DNA of 64,000 bases from SZAS-103 sp038316385. Its GTDB lineage: Bacteria > Pseudomonadota > Gammaproteobacteria > Xanthomonadales > Xanthomonadaceae. Below, in pieces: positions 9,227-19,760 of this stretch. Below the pieces are notes generated by a model that was not told where the DNA came from, did not search any database, and was given only the letters and a program-made list of their open reading frames with translations. A program made the translations under genes and the position numbers. The DNA is taken from NCBI GenBank assembly GCA_038316385.1, contig JBBQAN010000013.1:25159-89158 (forward strand), in the 5' to 3' direction. Every line of letters starts with the position of its first letter. Position 1 is the stretch's first letter.

Positions 9227-9949
9227 ATGCCGATCTACTTCACCGACAAGACCTTCAAGTTTCAGCGTGCTCTGGCGAAGAACAATACGCGTGAATGGTT
9301 CACGTCCCACAAGGCTGATTACGAGGAACATTTGCGCCAACCGTTCCTGCGTTTGATCACCGATTTGCAGGCGCCGCTTGCGACGATCAGCACGCATTTC
9401 CGCTCCGACCCCAAGCCAATGGGCGGCTCGCTGTTCCGCATTCATCGCGACACCCGGTTTGCGAACGACAAGACACCGTACAAGACGTGGTCGGGAGCGC
9501 GGTTCTTCCATGAGCGCATCAAGGTCGCGTCGTCAGAGGCAACCCTGCAACGACAGAGGACAGCGGTAGAAGCTCCCTCCTTCTATCTGCACATCGCTCC
9601 CGGCGACTGCTTTCTCGGCGGCGGACTCTGGCATCCGGAGCCGGCAACGCAACGCTGCATCCGCGATTTCATCGTCGAGAATCCGGAGAGCTGGAAGAAA
9701 GCCGTGCGCTCGCCCGCGTTCCGTCGCAAGTACACGTTGCACGCCGAATCACTCGCGCGCGCGCCGCGTGGCTATCCGGTCGACCACGAACTGATCGACG
9801 ACCTCAAGCGCAAAAACTACGTCGCGATGGCGCCGCTCGACGATGCGACCGCCACCGGCGCACGTCTGCTCAAAGCCGTGTCCGACGGATTGCGCGGTAG
9901 TGCGCCGCTGGTCGATTACATCTGCGCAGCGCTGGATCTGGAATTCTGA
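9227..9949 (+). CDS. DUF2461 (TIGR02453) family protein
   Basis: A 240-aa protein of the DUF2461 family, function unknown. Recognisable features are the opening FTDKTFKFQRALAKNN, the NTREWFTSHK segment, and the RDTRFANDKTPYKTW block near residue 80. The ATG at 9227 is chosen because GAGGAA lies nine bases upstream and family members start at this point. An in-frame extension overlaps sbcB and looks non-coding. It converges on the giant glucan synthase gene. Confidence 0.85.
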   Translation: MPIYFTDKTFKFQRALAKNNTREWFTSHKADYEEHLRQPFLRLITDLQAPLATISTHFRSDPKPMGGSLFRIHRDTRFANDKTPYKTWSGARFFHERIKVASSEATLQRQRTAVEAPSFYLHIAPGDCFLGGGLWHPEPATQRCIRDFIVENPESWKKAVRSPAFRRKYTLHAESLARAPRGYPVDHELIDDLKRKNYVAMAPLDDATATGARLLKAVSDGLRGSAPLVDYICAALDLEF

Positions 9950-9983
9950 TGCGCATTCGATTCGCATTCTCATTCGCGCGAGT

Positions 9984-12900
9984 TCAGTGCGGCGAGGCTG
10001 CCATATGCACTTCAACTGAATGAATGCGGCCGTCGTCCACCAGCATGATCGTGCGTTCGGCTTGGTCGACGCCGTCTAGAAGCACCTCGCACGTGTCTTG
10101 CGTTGAGGCGCTTTGCGCGACAGCGATGCGATAGGTTGCATTGCCGTATCGGTATTCCATTGTGTACTCCGGCCAATCGGCGGGAATGCATGGCGCGATG
10201 CGCAGCAGATCACCCTTGCGATGCAGCCCAAGCAGTGATTCCACGATCAGCCGGTACATCCAGCCGGCTGAGCCGGTGTACCAGGTCCAGCCGCCACGGC
10301 CGGTGTGCGGAGCGACCGCGTACACATCGGCAGCGGCGACGTAAGGTTCGACCTTGTAGATCGCGATTTTCTCAGCCGCGTCGCCGTGGTGGACCGGATT
10401 GATCAACCGCAGCAATTCCCAGGCTTTGTCGCACTCGCCGAGTTCAGCGAAAGCCATCGTCGCCCACACTGCGGCATGCGTGTACTGCCCGCCGTTTTCG
10501 CGCACGCCGGGAACATAGGCAGCGATGTAACCCGGATCGTGGTAATCGGGGCCGTGCGCCGCGCTGCGGTCGAAGGGCGGGTCGAGTAGTTGCACGATCT
10601 GCGTATCGCGATGCACCAGATGCGCATCGAGCGAACCCATCGCTTGCCGCGCGCGTTGCGGATCGCCCGCGCCGGAGAGCACCGACCAGCTCTGTGCAAT
10701 CGAATCGATCGCGCATTCGGCGTTGCCGTTCGCGCCAAGCGGCGTGCCATCATCGAACCAAGCGCGTCGGTACCAGGCGCCGTCCCATGCATGGGCTTCA
10801 ATCGCCACGCGCAAGGCTTCCGCATCGTTGAGGCAGTGCTCCGCGAAACCGGCGTCGTCACGCAGACGCGCGAGCGCGCTGAAACGCATCAGCACGTCGT
10901 AAAGGAAGAACGCGAGCCACACGCTTTCGCCCTTGCCGGCGGCGCCGACACGGTTCATGCCGTCGTTCCAGTCGCCCGCGCCAATCAGCGGCAATCCGTT
11001 TGGGCCGCGCAGTGCGAGTCCGTGCTGGATCGCGCGCACGCAATGCCGATAGAGGTTTTCGCGCTGCGGCGAACGCACCGGCAAGTCGTAATACGATTCC
11101 TCGTCTGCAGCGAGCGGGCGGCCTTCGATGTAAGAGGCGGTTTCGTCCAGCACGCTGCGATCTCCGGTGACTTCGACGTAACGACAGGCCGCAAACGGAA
11201 GCCAGAGGTAATCGTCGGAACAATGCGTGCGTACACCGCGATCCTGCGGCGGATGCCACCAGTGCTGCGCGTCGCCTTCCGGGAACTGATGCGCGGCGCA
11301 GCGCAGCAGATGCTGACGCACGAGTTCCGGTGCGGCATGCACCATCGCCATCGCGTCCTGCAACTGGTCGCGGAATCCGTATGCGCCCCCCGATTGATAG
11401 AAACCGCTGCGGCCCCAGAATCGCGACGCGATCACCTGATACAACAGCCAGCCGTTGGCGAGCGCGTTCACCGCAGAATCCGGCGTGGACACCTGCACGG
11501 TTCCCAATGTGCGCCGCCAATGCGCGTGGACGGCGTCGAGCGCTTTCTGCGCGGCTTCGGCATCGCGCGACATGCGCACCAAGGAAAGCGCCACGCGATC
11601 GTCGCGCGCAGCACCGAGTCGGAACACGACGGAATGTTCTAGTTCGTCGATCAGCGCCACCGTGATACCGATCGCCGCGCATGGGTCGAGGCCGGCGCCA
11701 AGACGCCCGGACAACTTCACCCGTCCGAGCGCGGCAGGTTTGCGCAAAGTGCCATTGCGGCCAATGAACTCCGTGCGATCACCGGTCACGCTGCGTACGC
11801 TCTCATCGACGTCGAAGAATCCGACTCGGCCCTCGAACTCCGTGTTGTAGGGATTCCGTCCCAGCAGCGCACCAGTCTCGGCATCCTGTTCGGTCACCAC
11901 ATGCATCAACGATTTCCCGCGCAGGTCGCCGAGCACCCATTCGACATAGCCGATCACGCTGATCCGGCGGGTTCGCCCGGACAGATTGCGCAATTTCATC
12001 ACCGCATACTTGATCGGTGCGTCGATCGCGACATAGATCCACAGCTCGCTCGCGATGCCATCCTCGATATGCTCGTAAACGCTGTAGCCGAAGCCGTGAC
12101 GGATCCGATATGCGCCCTCGCCTCGACACGGCAGTGGCGTCGGTGACCAGACGCGGCCGCTATCCTCGTCGCGCAGGTAATACGCCTCGCCGCACGGATC
12201 GGAGATCGGATCGTTGTGCCACGGTGTGAGCCGGAACTCATGTGCATTCTCGGCCCAGGAATAACCGGGGCCGGCTTCGCTCACCACGCAACCAAATTGC
12301 GGGTTCGCCAATACATTGCACCACGGCGCAGGTGTCTGCTGTCCCGCTTCGACGGTGATGACGTATTCGCGGCCATCTTCCGAGAATCCGCCTAAACCGT
12401 TGTCGTGCTGCACAGCGATCGCTTCAAGCGCGAATGCAGGCGATGGCTCATACACGATCTGGCTTGGTACATGCCGCGCAGGCAACGCATCGGGCGGTTT
12501 GCGCCGGGCGACTTGTTCGGCGAGCGTGCCGTGTGCATCGTTGAGCACCAGCCGCGCAACCGATTGCAACAGGATACGGTCCTCGGTACTCATCTGCTGC
12601 GCCGGACGCACAAAAATTCCGCCAGGCTTGTCGATCGCGTTGGCCTCGATCCCGGCCGCGATCAAGCCCATGATCTGATCCTGCAACACCTGCCGATATC
12701 CCGCGTGATCCTCGTTCCAGATCACCAGATCCACGATCAACCCTTTCAGCCGCCAGTAGGCATGCGCCTGCACGACCTGACGCACCAGATCGATGCGCTC
12801 CGGATCTGCGATCTGCAACAACACGATCGGGAGGTCGCCGGAAATCGCATGGCCCCATAGCCCGGACTGGCTGCGTCGGTTCTTGATGAGCGTGCCCGCA

Positions 12901-15900
12901 TCTGCGCGCAAGGCCGGATTCGCATGCAGGATCGAACCGGCCATCCGTTCGTAGAGCTGCGCATCGGACTGGCTCGCATTGAGCTGGCGACGCACAACGT
13001 GGCTGTGCGTCCAGGCCAGATCGAACACGCGATCGGCAAGATGGCGGTCGCGGTATTTTTCGATCAACACCACGCATGCTTCGCGATCGTCGCCGACGCC
13101 GGTCACGTAATCGATCACCGCGACCTGATCGGGCTCGAACACGATGCGCGCACGGATCGCGGCAACCGGATCGAGCACCGAGCCGTCCGTGTCCGACAGC
13201 TCATCAACTTCCAGCGCCTGCGGGTGCGCCAGATCGCGGCCGCGACCGATGAAACGCGCACGATCGGTTTCATAGGAAATCTCCTGGATGTCGGCGCCAT
13301 GCACAGCGATCAGATGGAACATCCACGGCGATGGGTCCTGTTCGGCCTGCGGCCTGCGATTGCACAAGATCGCCTGTTTCGGACGCAACAATTCGGTCTG
13401 CACGAACAACTTGCTGAAAGCCGGATGCGCAGCATCAGATGCAGCCGCCGCAAGCACGACTTCAGCATAGCTGGTCAGCTCGATGGTGCGTCGCGTGCGA
13501 CTGCGGTTGGTGATCGTGATGCGGCGCAGTTCGATGTCGTCCTCTGGCGACACCACGATTTCGGTATGCGTATCGATGCCGTTCCTGCGGCCGCGAAATT
13601 CCGCGCGTCCATCGGAAAAAATGGCTTCATATCCTTCCACCAATACGCACGCCGGTTGATAGGCGGCGGACCAGAATGTGTCGCTCTCCACGTCGCGAAG
13701 GTAACAAAAACTGCCAGTCGCATCGCAGGTCGCGTCTTCGCGCCAACGCGTTACGGCCATTTCGCGCAACTGGCTGTAGCCGCCGCCGGCGCTAGTCACC
13801 ATCAGGTGATAGCGCCCGTTCGACAGCATCTGTATCGCGGGGATCGCAGTGTCCGGGCTATTGAACACGCGCAGCCGGGTTTCAGCCGGCTCGACGATCA
13901 ATCCGGCTCCGAGCGACTCGGCGATATGCGGCTGGACCGTCGCGGTGCGCGGAATGCGTTCCTGCAACAGCAGCATGGTCGCCTGGAAATGACGGTTGGC
14001 CTCGAAGCGCCGTTGCATTGGCTGATCGAGCAGCACATACGCGAGCGACAGCAAGCTCATGCCCTGGTGGTGCGCCATGAAAGAGCGGACTACCGCCGCG
14101 TTCTCGCCACGCGGCAGCCGCGCCGGCGTGAAATCGATCGCTTCGTACAAACCGAATACGCCGCTGTAGCCTGCTGCGGTCATCCGTTGCAGATTCGCAC
14201 ACGCCTGTTCCGGCGCGACCATGAGCGCCATCACTGACGCATATGGCGCGATCACCAGATCCTGCGCGAGTCCGCGCTTGAGACCGAGGCCAGGCACACC
14301 GAATGCGCGGTATTGATAATTGAGTTGCGCGTCCAGCGTGTTGTAGCCCGACTCCGAAATACCCCACGGCACGCCGCGCTGACGTCCGTAATCGATCTGC
14401 CGCGCGACCGCCGCGCGCATGGTTGCGTCGAGCAAGGTGTCGTCGAAACCGGGCATGACCAATTGTGGCATCAGGTATTCGAACATCGAGCCGCTCCACG
14501 ACAGCAACAGCGGTTCGCCATCGGCGCTGGTGAGTTGGCGGCCGAGCGCGAACCAGCTTTCCTGCGGTAGTTCCCCCTGCGCGATCGCGATGAAACTGCA
14601 CAACCGCGCTTCGGATGCGAGCAGATCGTAATAGCCATCGTCAAGCCGTCGTTCGTCCACGTTGTAGCCGATCGACAACAGATGGCGCGCGCGATCGTAA
14701 AGAAAATCGTATTCCATCTCGGCCATCTCGCAGGCCATGCGCGCGAGTTGATGGAGTTGCGAGATACGCGCGGTCGCATGCTCTGAGCCGTGCCGCGCGA
14801 GTTCGCGCAAACTTGGCAGCGCTGCAAGCCCATCTGGTTGCCTCGCACCCGATTCGAGCCAGGGCGCACACGACTGCAGGTCGGCGATCGCATCGCGACA
14901 CTGCGCGAACAAACTGTGTGCCCACAGCGAAGCCTCCTCTGCATCCGCCGACACGCCGTCGCAGAGCGCCTCGGCGGCGATTGCAATTCGCTGCAGCGCC
15001 GCATATGCGTCGGGCAATGTCGTCTGCGGTTGCGTGCGTTCAGCATCGAGCACGGTGCGAAATGCAACACGCAATTCCGTCGGGACGGCGTCGGCGTGCT
15101 CGCACAGGACGCCGAAGGTGTCAGCCACTCCGGTGAAACTACGCGGATTGAACAGCGGCGCATCCGCAAGCATCACCAGGCCTTCGGTGAGCACCAGCAA
15201 ATGTCCGGCAAGATTGCCGCTGTCCACGGTGGACACGTAGCGCGGCGCAAGCGGTTTCAGCGTCTGAGTGTCGTACCAGTTGTAGAAGTGCCCGCGATGT
15301 CGGTCAAGCGTTGTCAGCGTGCCCAGCGTCGCCGTGCTGCGCTCGAGCAGTTTCGTGGTAGCGATGTAACCGAAATCGTGCGCCGCGAGATTCGCGAGCA
15401 GCGACAATCCGATATTCGTTGGCGAGGTGCGGTGCGCGACCACATACAGCGGATGCTCTTGCATGTTGTCCGGCGGCAACCAATGATCGTCGGGGCCGAC
15501 GTTGCTCTCGAAGAAAGCCCACGTGCGCCGCGCAAGCCGCCCCAAAAACCGCAGTTGCTCGGTACCCAATTCTGGTATGGGACGCGGCAGCACACGGCTC
15601 ACCCACCAGGTCAGTGCCGGTGCAAACAGCCACAACGCCAGGATCGGTGCCGCGACCGCCAGCGTCTCCGGACGCGCATGCGCAATCCACGCCGCAAGCG
15701 CGACCGCGAGCGTCGGAGCGATCCACATCGTGCGATACGAAGCGAACATATCGGTGCGTTGCTTGCGTTCGACTTCGCTGGACGGGTTCCACCGCAACAG
15801 GTGCCGGTGGCTGACTAACAACCGCCACAGGGTGCGCACGATGGCATCCAGGGCGAACCACGCCTCGTACGGAAGACAGGCAAGATGCAGCCCAACCCGT

Positions 15901-18602
15901 GCGGCATGCCGTCCCGCCGAATGCGCGATCTCGCCCACATGCATGCGCAACGTGATTTCATCGGACTTGCGGAACAAACCCAGCGCCAGTGCAGCAAACG
16001 GCGCAATCATCAGCAATCCGAGCAGCGACAGCGTCCACCACAACGCATCGTGCAGCGCGATCCAGCCGGCGATCAGCAACGTCAGCAGCGCCAATGGCGC
16101 CAGACTGCGGCGCAGGTTGTCGAACACCTTCCATTGCGATAATCCCGATAGCGGATTGGATTCGCGCGAGCCGTCTTCGCGACGCACGCGCCGTAACAGC
16201 CAAGGCAGCAATTGCCAGTCGCCGCGAATCCAGCGGTGTCGGCGCGCGACATCGGTCGCGTAGCGCGCCGGATAGTCTTCGTACAATTGCGCATCGCTCA
16301 TCAAGCCTGAGCGTGCATAGCAACCTTCAAGCAGATCGTGGCTTAGAATTGCGTTGTCGGGGAAACGTCCGCCCAAGGCGCGCTCGAAGGCCTCCACGTC
16401 GTACACGCCCTTGCCAATGAACGAGCCTTCGCCGAACAAATCCTGATACACATCGGAAACCGCACGCGTATAAGGATCGATGCCAGGCTCGCCGCCGTAC
16501 CAGCGCGCATAGCGCGAACGCTGCGCACCCGACAAGCTCGTACCGACGCGCGGCTGCAGGATTCCGTAACCTTCGACGATGCGGCCGGAGCGTTCGTCCC
16601 AGCGCGCACGATTGAGAGGATGCGCGAGCGTACCGACGAATTCCAGCGCCGCATCGCGCGGTAACCGGGTGTCGGTATCGAGCGTGATGACGTAGCGCAC
16701 ATTGCCGAGCGCGCCGGCGTCGCCCTCGATCAATGCGAAGGGCGACGCATCGCCATTGCGCAGCAACCCATTGAGATCGGCAAGCTTGCCGCGCTTGCGT
16801 TCATGGCCCATCCACACGCGTTCGCGCTCGTTCCATGTGCGCGCCCGGTGCAGCAGAAAAAACCTGTCCTCACGGCCATCAGCGTATTTCAGATTGAGGT
16901 CCGCAATGCGCTGCTGCGCAAGTTGCAGGATCGTTGCATCGTCCGGCATCGTTTGCTGCGCGGCGTCGAGAAAATCAGTGAGCAGCGCGAACTGGATATG
17001 CGGTCCGCGATTGGCCAGAAATCGCACTTCCAGCTCTTCGATCAGTCGCTCCACTCCGGCCGCGCTGCCCAACATCGTCGGCACCACCACGAGTGTGCGC
17101 GCTTCGACTGGCAGTCCATCCGAATAATCCATGCGCGGCAACGGATGCGGCGCAACCAGCAAGGTCGCTGTCCAGTTCACCAGCGCCAGCGCCAGCTCGC
17201 TCGCAACCAATGCACTCGGCAACGCAAGCAGCCATAACGGCCAGCCGTGCCATCCGTCCGCGCGTATCTGCAACAATAATGCGGCGCTGACCAGTAACGT
17301 CAACAATGCGATCGGTGCGAAGAAACTCCACAAAGGTATGCGTCCCGCGCGACGACGCGGACGCAATCGCAGCGGTGCGCGATACGCGATATCGCGTTGC
17401 AACTGCGACAAACCATCGCCGATCAGGTAATGGCCCACATGCGCGGCGACCGCTTCTTCGCCGTGTTCGGCGACGCCCCTTTGCGCAAGCGACACCGCCT
17501 GCTGCGCGATCTGCACTTCGGTCATCTCGCAGCGCCGCGCCAGTCTCTCGACGACGTGGCGGTAACGGTCGCGCGTTGCGAAATCCATCCGCGTGTAGGC
17601 GCCCGCTGGGTCGTTGCGCAACGCATGCTCGACCACGCTCATCGTCTCGACGAATTCGCGCCAGTCCATCCCCGACAGATAACGCAGGCTGCCGATGCTG
17701 TTGCTGATCGATACCTGGTCGGCGGCCTGTTGCTGGTTTTCAGCCTGCACAAGTTGCTCGATGGTCTGGCCCGATTCGCTCAGCCATTGCTCGATCCAGC
17801 TCAACGGCAGCGCAAGCGCCGAACTTTGCCCCTGCAATCGCCGCGTCAGTTCGGCCACGAACGAGCTCGCTTGCGGTGGCTCCGAGCGCGCCATGTCGGC
17901 GATCACCAACACCAGATTTTTCGGATCGCTCTGCGCGACCTCAGTCATCCGATCGGCCCATTCGTCGGCGACGTTGCGATCGATGCGATCGACAATCACG
18001 CGTGAGCCGACCCGGCGCAGGTTCTCGATCAATGCCAACCGCAGCATGATCGGAATCGCCCACAACTCGCCGAGTGCAAGCGGTGCGACCGACTGATACG
18101 ACGCGACGAATCGGCTGAGCGTTTCGGTATCGACACGACCATCGCCATGCGAGATGGCTTCCAGCGCGATGTCGTAAACGCGCGGAAAACCAGCCGACGG
18201 GCCATCGGTCAGTCGCGGCAATTCGCGGCTGTAGTTTTTTGGCAGATGCCGTTTGGCGGTGCGGATCTGTTCTTCGATCAGATAATAATTGTCGAGCAGC
18301 CATTCGCATGCCGGCGTGATCCGACGGCTAGCGGCCACCGCTTCAGCCAGCAGGTCACAGGCTTGCACCAGCAAGTATTCATTGGACGACAGACGCGCGA
18401 GCAGTTGGTCGGGTGCGCGACCGGAGCTGATCTTGTGCGAACGCGCGAGCGCACGGCCATGGCGCTCCATTTGGTCGGCACTGAACAATTCCGATCGCAG
18501 CGGCAATTCCTGCGCCGCATCCTCACGCGTGGAACGGGCACCGTGCATCGCTTGGCGTACGCGCAACCATGCCTCAACGATCGCCTCGCGGCTTGCGATC
18601 AT
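9984..18602 (-). CDS. ndvB: Cyclic beta-1,2-glucan synthase-like protein (NdvB/Cgs family, GT84-GH94)
   Basis: A 2872-aa inner-membrane enzyme that should polymerise UDP-glucose into beta-1,2-glucan and cyclise it for the periplasm. An N-terminal soluble part is followed by membrane segments near residues 422-490. The GT84 domain contains TLDTDTRLP near 637, ILSHDLLEG near 754 and RWIRGDWQL near 790. More membrane segments lie near 830-870 and 955-1005. A glucoamylase-like domain follows (WGISESGYN near 1409, HHQGMSLL near 1514). Two GH94-type regions come next, the last with QDRGVRTHCSDDYLWLP near 2454 and GAGDWNDGMN near 2539. The length matches NdvB. It is the largest gene in the window and appears monocistronic. 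Confidence 0.93.
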   Translation of the reverse strand: MIASREAIVEAWLRVRQAMHGARSTREDAAQELPLRSELFSADQMERHGRALARSHKISSGRAPDQLLARLSSNEYLLVQACDLLAEAVAASRRITPACEWLLDNYYLIEEQIRTAKRHLPKNYSRELPRLTDGPSAGFPRVYDIALEAISHGDGRVDTETLSRFVASYQSVAPLALGELWAIPIMLRLALIENLRRVGSRVIVDRIDRNVADEWADRMTEVAQSDPKNLVLVIADMARSEPPQASSFVAELTRRLQGQSSALALPLSWIEQWLSESGQTIEQLVQAENQQQAADQVSISNSIGSLRYLSGMDWREFVETMSVVEHALRNDPAGAYTRMDFATRDRYRHVVERLARRCEMTEVQIAQQAVSLAQRGVAEHGEEAVAAHVGHYLIGDGLSQLQRDIAYRAPLRLRPRRRAGRIPLWSFFAPIALLTLLVSAALLLQIRADGWHGWPLWLLALPSALVASELALALVNWTATLLVAPHPLPRMDYSDGLPVEARTLVVVPTMLGSAAGVERLIEELEVRFLANRGPHIQFALLTDFLDAAQQTMPDDATILQLAQQRIADLNLKYADGREDRFFLLHRARTWNERERVWMGHERKRGKLADLNGLLRNGDASPFALIEGDAGALGNVRYVITLDTDTRLPRDAALEFVGTLAHPLNRARWDERSGRIVEGYGILQPRVGTSLSGAQRSRYARWYGGEPGIDPYTRAVSDVYQDLFGEGSFIGKGVYDVEAFERALGGRFPDNAILSHDLLEGCYARSGLMSDAQLYEDYPARYATDVARRHRWIRGDWQLLPWLLRRVRREDGSRESNPLSGLSQWKVFDNLRRSLAPLALLTLLIAGWIALHDALWWTLSLLGLLMIAPFAALALGLFRKSDEITLRMHVGEIAHSAGRHAARVGLHLACLPYEAWFALDAIVRTLWRLLVSHRHLLRWNPSSEVERKQRTDMFASYRTMWIAPTLAVALAAWIAHARPETLAVAAPILALWLFAPALTWWVSRVLPRPIPELGTEQLRFLGRLARRTWAFFESNVGPDDHWLPPDNMQEHPLYVVAHRTSPTNIGLSLLANLAAHDFGYIATTKLLERSTATLGTLTTLDRHRGHFYNWYDTQTLKPLAPRYVSTVDSGNLAGHLLVLTEGLVMLADAPLFNPRSFTGVADTFGVLCEHADAVPTELRVAFRTVLDAERTQPQTTLPDAYAALQRIAIAAEALCDGVSADAEEASLWAHSLFAQCRDAIADLQSCAPWLESGARQPDGLAALPSLRELARHGSEHATARISQLHQLARMACEMAEMEYDFLYDRARHLLSIGYNVDERRLDDGYYDLLASEARLCSFIAIAQGELPQESWFALGRQLTSADGEPLLLSWSGSMFEYLMPQLVMPGFDDTLLDATMRAAVARQIDYGRQRGVPWGISESGYNTLDAQLNYQYRAFGVPGLGLKRGLAQDLVIAPYASVMALMVAPEQACANLQRMTAAGYSGVFGLYEAIDFTPARLPRGENAAVVRSFMAHHQGMSLLSLAYVLLDQPMQRRFEANRHFQATMLLLQERIPRTATVQPHIAESLGAGLIVEPAETRLRVFNSPDTAIPAIQMLSNGRYHLMVTSAGGGYSQLREMAVTRWREDATCDATGSFCYLRDVESDTFWSAAYQPACVLVEGYEAIFSDGRAEFRGRRNGIDTHTEIVVSPEDDIELRRITITNRSRTRRTIELTSYAEVVLAAAASDAAHPAFSKLFVQTELLRPKQAILCNRRPQAEQDPSPWMFHLIAVHGADIQEISYETDRARFIGRGRDLAHPQALEVDELSDTDGSVLDPVAAIRARIVFEPDQVAVIDYVTGVGDDREACVVLIEKYRDRHLADRVFDLAWTHSHVVRRQLNASQSDAQLYERMAGSILHANPALRADAGTLIKNRRSQSGLWGHAISGDLPIVLLQIADPERIDLVRQVVQAHAYWRLKGLIVDLVIWNEDHAGYRQVLQDQIMGLIAAGIEANAIDKPGGIFVRPAQQMSTEDRILLQSVARLVLNDAHGTLAEQVARRKPPDALPARHVPSQIVYEPSPAFALEAIAVQHDNGLGGFSEDGREYVITVEAGQQTPAPWCNVLANPQFGCVVSEAGPGYSWAENAHEFRLTPWHNDPISDPCGEAYYLRDEDSGRVWSPTPLPCRGEGAYRIRHGFGYSVYEHIEDGIASELWIYVAIDAPIKYAVMKLRNLSGRTRRISVIGYVEWVLGDLRGKSLMHVVTEQDAETGALLGRNPYNTEFEGRVGFFDVDESVRSVTGDRTEFIGRNGTLRKPAALGRVKLSGRLGAGLDPCAAIGITVALIDELEHSVVFRLGAARDDRVALSLVRMSRDAEAAQKALDAVHAHWRRTLGTVQVSTPDSAVNALANGWLLYQVIASRFWGRSGFYQSGGAYGFRDQLQDAMAMVHAAPELVRQHLLRCAAHQFPEGDAQHWWHPPQDRGVRTHCSDDYLWLPFAACRYVEVTGDRSVLDETASYIEGRPLAADEESYYDLPVRSPQRENLYRHCVRAIQHGLALRGPNGLPLIGAGDWNDGMNRVGAAGKGESVWLAFFLYDVLMRFSALARLRDDAGFAEHCLNDAEALRVAIEAHAWDGAWYRRAWFDDGTPLGANGNAECAIDSIAQSWSVLSGAGDPQRARQAMGSLDAHLVHRDTQIVQLLDPPFDRSAAHGPDYHDPGYIAAYVPGVRENGGQYTHAAVWATMAFAELGECDKAWELLRLINPVHHGDAAEKIAIYKVEPYVAAADVYAVAPHTGRGGWTWYTGSAGWMYRLIVESLLGLHRKGDLLRIAPCIPADWPEYTMEYRYGNATYRIAVAQSASTQDTCEVLLDGVDQAERTIMLVDDGRIHSVEVHMAASPH

Positions 18603-18729
18603 GCAAAGTCACCGATCCGTGGCGAGACCGCTTGTTCCATGACCCAATGATGTCACATTGAGCAGCCGCGACCGTGAAAATTCTCGCGCTAGGTAAGCCG
18701 GACAGCCCTTGATTTTCCCGAAAAAACGT

Positions 18730-19653
18730 CTATTCGTTCGATATGCCGTGCGGCACATGGCCGGCAGCGACGTGACGGCGGGCGCTGTCGATGTTGTGCT
18801 GCGAATCGTCGAAGAAGATATCCGCGCCGAATGCTTCCAGGAAAGGTCCCTTGTCGCGTCCGCCGAGAAACAGTGCTTCGTCGAGGCGTACGCCCCATTC
18901 GCGCAAGGTCAGGATCACGCGCTTGTGCGCGGGCGCCGAACGCGCGGTGACGAGCGCAGTGCGGATCGGCGAATCCACCGCCGGAAACGCCTGCTGCAAT
19001 CGGTGCAGCGCCGCGAGAAATTCCTTGAAGGGGCCGCCCGATAGCGGTGTGTGCGCGAGCGCGGCTTCATTGCGTGAGAACGCAGTGAGTCCCTGTTCGG
19101 ACGAGATGCGTTCGGATTCGTCGCCGAAGATCACCGCGTCCCCGTCGAATGCGATCCGGAGTTGTGCATGTTCTGAAGGCGTAGCAGTTTCGACAGCGTC
19201 ATCGCTGCGTGAAGTCAGGATGGTCGCTGCTGCGACACCGTGCTCCAACGTGCGCCGCACCGATGCCGGATTCGCGGACAGGAACAACTGCGCACCAAAC
19301 GGTTTGATGTAGGGATCGGTCGGCGCACCAGCCGTGAATACCGCACGTACGATACCGAGCTTGTAGTGTTCGATCGAATTGAAGATGCGCAGACCGGTGT
19401 CGCTGGAGTTGCGCGAGAGCAGCACCACTTCCACCCGTGGAGCATCAACTGCGGATCCAATATTGAGCGCGAGCAGCTTGCGCACGAGTGGAAACGCTAT
19501 GCCTTGAGCAAGTACATCGTCCTCGCGCGAGCGCTGAAAATCTGCATACGCATGCACGCCATCGCGCTCGAACAAGGCATGACTGTCCTCGAGATCGAAC
19601 AGAGCTCGCGCGGTAATCGCGACAATGAGGTGATCGGATGAGCCTGAATTCAT
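18730..19653 (-). CDS. 5'-nucleotidase (PF06189-type)
   Basis: About 307 aa, matching the 5_nucleotid (PF06189) family of cytosolic 5'-nucleotidases. Typical blocks are ITARALFDLEDSHALFE near the start, VEVVLLSRNSSDTGLRIFNSI near residue 90, and a C-terminal LREWGVRLDEALFLGGRDKG and IFFDDSQHNID. The ATG at 19653 places the first block as in relatives. A GTG/ATG pair 18-21 bases upstream is also possible. It is separated from the glucan synthase by a short gap and faces the same way. Confidence 0.85.
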   Translation of the reverse strand: MNSGSSDHLIVAITARALFDLEDSHALFERDGVHAYADFQRSREDDVLAQGIAFPLVRKLLALNIGSAVDAPRVEVVLLSRNSSDTGLRIFNSIEHYKLGIVRAVFTAGAPTDPYIKPFGAQLFLSANPASVRRTLEHGVAAATILTSRSDDAVETATPSEHAQLRIAFDGDAVIFGDESERISSEQGLTAFSRNEAALAHTPLSGGPFKEFLAALHRLQQAFPAVDSPIRTALVTARSAPAHKRVILTLREWGVRLDEALFLGGRDKGPFLEAFGADIFFDDSQHNIDSARRHVAAGHVPHGISNE

Positions 19654-19760
19654 GCGGCCATTATCCGCCATCACGTCTCAGGCGGCGAGATGACTATGCG
19701 AAGGACTGCGCTGGCAGCAAATCGCGTGTGTCCTTCCCTGGCCGCGTTATTCGCACAGGA

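Noticed and set aside
12924..14237. A 437-codon open frame opposite the glucan synthase gene, with others at 10590-11642 and 14790-15818
   Set aside because: These are antisense shadows of the 2872-aa gene and lack protein-like composition or ribosome sites.
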